Source of the DNA: Paenibacillus thalictri
GTDB taxonomy: Bacteria > Bacillota > Bacilli > Paenibacillales > NBRC-103111
Assembly: GCF_004307995.1 (NCBI RefSeq)
Contig: NZ_SIRE01000002.1
Location: 417,011-481,010, forward strand
Reading direction: 5' to 3'
DNA length: 64,000 bases
Part shown: positions 62,741 through 64,000 of the stretch, piece by piece
Layout: the number at the start of each line of letters is the position of its first letter
How positions within the stretch are numbered: position 1 is the first letter of the stretch
Notes under the pieces: model-generated
What the model was told of the DNA's origin: nothing
Databases searched by the model: none
Seen by the model: only the letters and a program-made list of their open reading frames with translations
Translations under genes and position numbers: made by a program

Positions 62741-63985
62741 TTGAAACTCTTTGTCGGTATTGACGTAAGCAGTGAGCAGCTTGAAGCCTGTTTTATGAAC
62801 ATGGAAGGCGACTCGCTCGACACCCTGCTGGTGAAAAATAACCTGGCCGGCGCCCAATATTTGCGCGACCGTATTCTTTCACACGCGGACAAGCTCCCGG
62901 CTACGGAAATCCATGTCGGCCTTGAAGCCACTTCGGTTTACAGCTGGCATCCAGCTATGTATCTTCACGAAGACGAAGCATTGAAAGCACGCAAGACGAA
63001 AGTATTTACCATCAATCCCAAGCTGATCAACAAGTTCAGAGAAGCTTATGCCGATCTGGACAAAACCGACCGGCTCGACGCCTGGATCATTGCAGATCGT
63101 CTACGATTCGGCAGGTTGACGACAACCATTGTGATGCAGGAGCGATATCTCGCCCTTCAGCGCATCACCCGCATGCGATTTCACCTGGTCCATAATCTGA
63201 CCCGGGAGAAGCAGTACTTTCTTCAAAACTTGTTCTACAAATGCAATGCGTTCCGTTCGGAAGTGGACAGCTCCGTTTTTGGCCACGCGATCATGGAACT
63301 CCTCTCCGAGAAGTACAGTCTTGATGAAATTGCATCGATGGAGATTGCCGCGCTAGCAGACTATCTCCAGGAGAAAGGCAAAAACCGTTTCCCGGATCCC
63401 GAAGGTGTCGCTGCCTGTATCCAGAAAGCGGCACGGGCGTCTTACCGCCTATCCAAAGTCATGGAAGATTCCATCGATCTGGTCCTTGGCACATCGATTC
63501 AGTCTATTCGGAGCATACAGGCTCAGCTCAAAGAATTGGACAAGGCGATCGAGAAGATGCTGGATGGCCTTCCCGGAGCCAAGTGCTTGAGATCCATTCC
63601 GGGCATCGATTTGGTCTATGCCGCTGGTATCCTCTCCGAGATCGGCGACATAGAACGCTTCGATGATCAAGCCGCGGTGGCCAAATATGCCGGCCTAGTA
63701 TGGCGAAAACATCAATCCGGTCCTTTTGAAGCCGAAGAAACCAAACGCATTCGCTCCGGCAACCGTTTCCTTCGCTATTACCTCGTTGAAGCTGCCAACT
63801 CGGTAAAAAACCGCGATTCGGAGTTCGGAGCGTTTTACAGGAAAAAGTTTAAGGAAGTACCCAAGCACCAACATAAACGCGCCCTCGTCTTAACCGCAAG
63901 AAAACTAGTGCGTCTGGTCGATGCGCTGCTACGCAACGACCAACTTTATACGCCGAAAAGGAAGGTGATGACTGCGAAGGATTGA
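62741..63985 (+). CDS. IS110-family transposase (DEDD)
   Basis: 414 residues with the DEDD_Tnp_IS110 domain: Asp8 (GIDVSS), Glu62 (LEATSVY), Asp110 and Asp113 (DKTDRLDA), then the C-terminal Transposase_20 domain with the Ser-containing loop (SIPGIDLVYAAGILSEIGDI, NRFLRYYLVEAANSVKNR). Start TTG 62741 behind AAAGGAGG. The gene looks intact. Cut-and-paste without inverted terminal repeats, guided by an RNA, is known for this family. Confidence 0.95.
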   Translation: MKLFVGIDVSSEQLEACFMNMEGDSLDTLLVKNNLAGAQYLRDRILSHADKLPATEIHVGLEATSVYSWHPAMYLHEDEALKARKTKVFTINPKLINKFREAYADLDKTDRLDAWIIADRLRFGRLTTTIVMQERYLALQRITRMRFHLVHNLTREKQYFLQNLFYKCNAFRSEVDSSVFGHAIMELLSEKYSLDEIASMEIAALADYLQEKGKNRFPDPEGVAACIQKAARASYRLSKVMEDSIDLVLGTSIQSIRSIQAQLKELDKAIEKMLDGLPGAKCLRSIPGIDLVYAAGILSEIGDIERFDDQAAVAKYAGLVWRKHQSGPFEAEETKRIRSGNRFLRYYLVEAANSVKNRDSEFGAFYRKKFKEVPKHQHKRALVLTARKLVRLVDALLRNDQLYTPKRKVMTAKD

Positions 63986-64000
63986 CGCCTCCTTTGCCAA

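Larger units (their letters stand above)
62400..64000 (+). mobile_element. IS110-family insertion element (right end outside the window)
   Basis: Comprises the non-coding left region and the transposase. Exact ends are not visible: this family has no terminal inverted repeats and the right flank is cut at 64000. Left end set only approximately, beyond the palindrome of the FMN reductase promoter. Confidence 0.55.

Overview
The window looks like chromosomal DNA of a Gram-positive, endospore-forming member of the Paenibacillaceae (Paenibacillus or a close relative). This rests on gene content: YesM/YesN two-component pairs, Lpl-type sugar ABC transporters, an AraC regulator with a membrane sensor half, an S-layer-homology protein, a gerA-type germination operon, CheX, strong AGGAGG ribosome sites and frequent GTG/TTG starts. 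Genus and species are inference.

Layout. 1-7440: a carbohydrate uptake cluster on the plus strand (AraC-type sensor-regulator cut by the left edge, two LplB/LplC-like permeases, a lipoprotein, a large uncharacterised protein), ending at a terminator shared with the convergent ilvA (7473-8726). 8956-19670: a second sugar locus on the minus strand, read uxuA-like dehydratase, YesM kinase, YesN regulator, lipoprotein, two permeases, alpha/beta hydrolase, CapA-like protein, HpaI-type aldolase; a uronate or sugar-acid route fits. 19734-22931: an SLH protein divergent from an exported FAD protein with a Tat-like signal. 23194-27553: an Uma2 remnant, a small membrane protein, a DEAD-type helicase whose motif II reads DEVD, and a hydrolase/DUF2071 pair joined over a 9-bp minisatellite. 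27659-36929: small conserved proteins, a SulP transporter, an unknown 586-residue membrane protein, an SDR enzyme, CheX, and an ABC-2 exporter operon preceded by a ykkC-type riboswitch. 37255-43645: a VanRS-like pair with an Ala/Pro-rich insert in the kinase, a NagD-like HAD phosphatase, a 7TMR-DISM kinase and a small secreted protein. 43799-47818: MFS exporter plus PadR, then LysR plus a HisJ-like PHP phosphatase. 47863-48288: a candidate stand-alone structured RNA with its own promoter, a 5'/3' closing helix and a terminator. 48455-55151: a diguanylate cyclase, a CDF metal exporter and a four-gene germinant receptor operon. 55303-64000: GH88 with a LacI regulator, a stalk-domain secreted protein, an MFS exporter divergent from an XRE/MmyB regulator, an FMN reductase, and an IS110-family element at the right edge.

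The most interesting items are the structured RNA at 47898-48288, the riboswitch in front of the DUF990-type exporter, the likely guide RNA upstream of the IS110 transposase, and the minisatellite that stays open in two overlapping frames. No tRNA, rRNA or CRISPR array was seen.
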